From positions 1,506,435-1,512,817 of the forward strand of contig CP070733.1 in NCBI GenBank assembly GCA_020347585.1: a DNA stretch of 6,383 bases, in the 5' to 3' direction. The stretch comes from Pseudomonadota bacterium. Lineage in GTDB: Bacteria; Pseudomonadota; Gammaproteobacteria; CAMYNG01. How positions within the stretch are numbered: position 1 is the first letter of the stretch; every line of letters begins with the position of its first letter. Under the pieces are notes generated by a model. The model did no database searches and was not told the DNA's origin. It saw only the letters and a program-made list of their open reading frames with translations. The translations under genes and the position numbers were made by a program. Below, piece by piece: positions 6,370 to 6,383 of this stretch.

Positions 6370-6383
6370 GATTCAAACTGACG

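Overview
The window is a compact run of housekeeping genes, all on the minus strand. Read in the direction of transcription (from high to low coordinates) they are: fabF (beta-ketoacyl-ACP synthase II), pabB (aminodeoxychorismate synthase component I), pabC (aminodeoxychorismate lyase), mltG (inner-membrane lytic transglycosylase), tmk (dTMP kinase), holB (DNA polymerase III delta') and the first 29 codons of a PilZ-family type IV pilus gene that runs off the left edge. No RNA gene, mobile element, CRISPR array or long repeat was seen. No gene-free stretch exceeds about 30 bases, or about 57 if pabB uses the later TTG start.

The gene content and order point to a gammaproteobacterium. The series pabC-mltG-tmk-holB-pilZ downstream of fabF is a classical gammaproteobacterial cluster. 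Placing pabB between fabF and pabC recalls what I remember of Xanthomonas/Xylella relatives, rather than Escherichia or Pseudomonas, where pabB lies elsewhere. Base composition is GC-rich (about 60% by eye). The PilZ start suggests a type IV pilus-bearing lineage. The species cannot be named from this sequence.

Layout: fabF fills 5116-6357. It starts at TTG behind a good ribosome binding site, with an in-frame stop just upstream. After 30 bases comes pabB (3664-5085), whose exact start is uncertain. After a short gap comes pabC (2800-3645), whose TGA directly abuts the ATG of mltG (1741-2799). Fourteen bases later is tmk (1106-1726), whose TGA overlaps the GTG start of holB (114-1109). pilZ follows 25 bases beyond holB. 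This spacing suggests one transcript with translational coupling. No internal promoter or terminator is visible, so the promoter is probably upstream of position 6383, near or before an expected (unseen) acpP.

The genes serve basic growth: fatty acid elongation (FabF), p-aminobenzoate for folate (PabB and PabC; the glutaminase partner PabA is not in the window), glycan strand termination in peptidoglycan (MltG), dTTP supply (Tmk), sliding-clamp loading (HolB) and pilus function (PilZ). Folate is needed for dTMP synthesis, so PabB/PabC and Tmk are metabolically linked. I found no credible undescribed system. The points most worth a second look are the TrpE-like PIAGT and LLES motifs in PabB and the non-ATG starts of fabF, pabB and holB.
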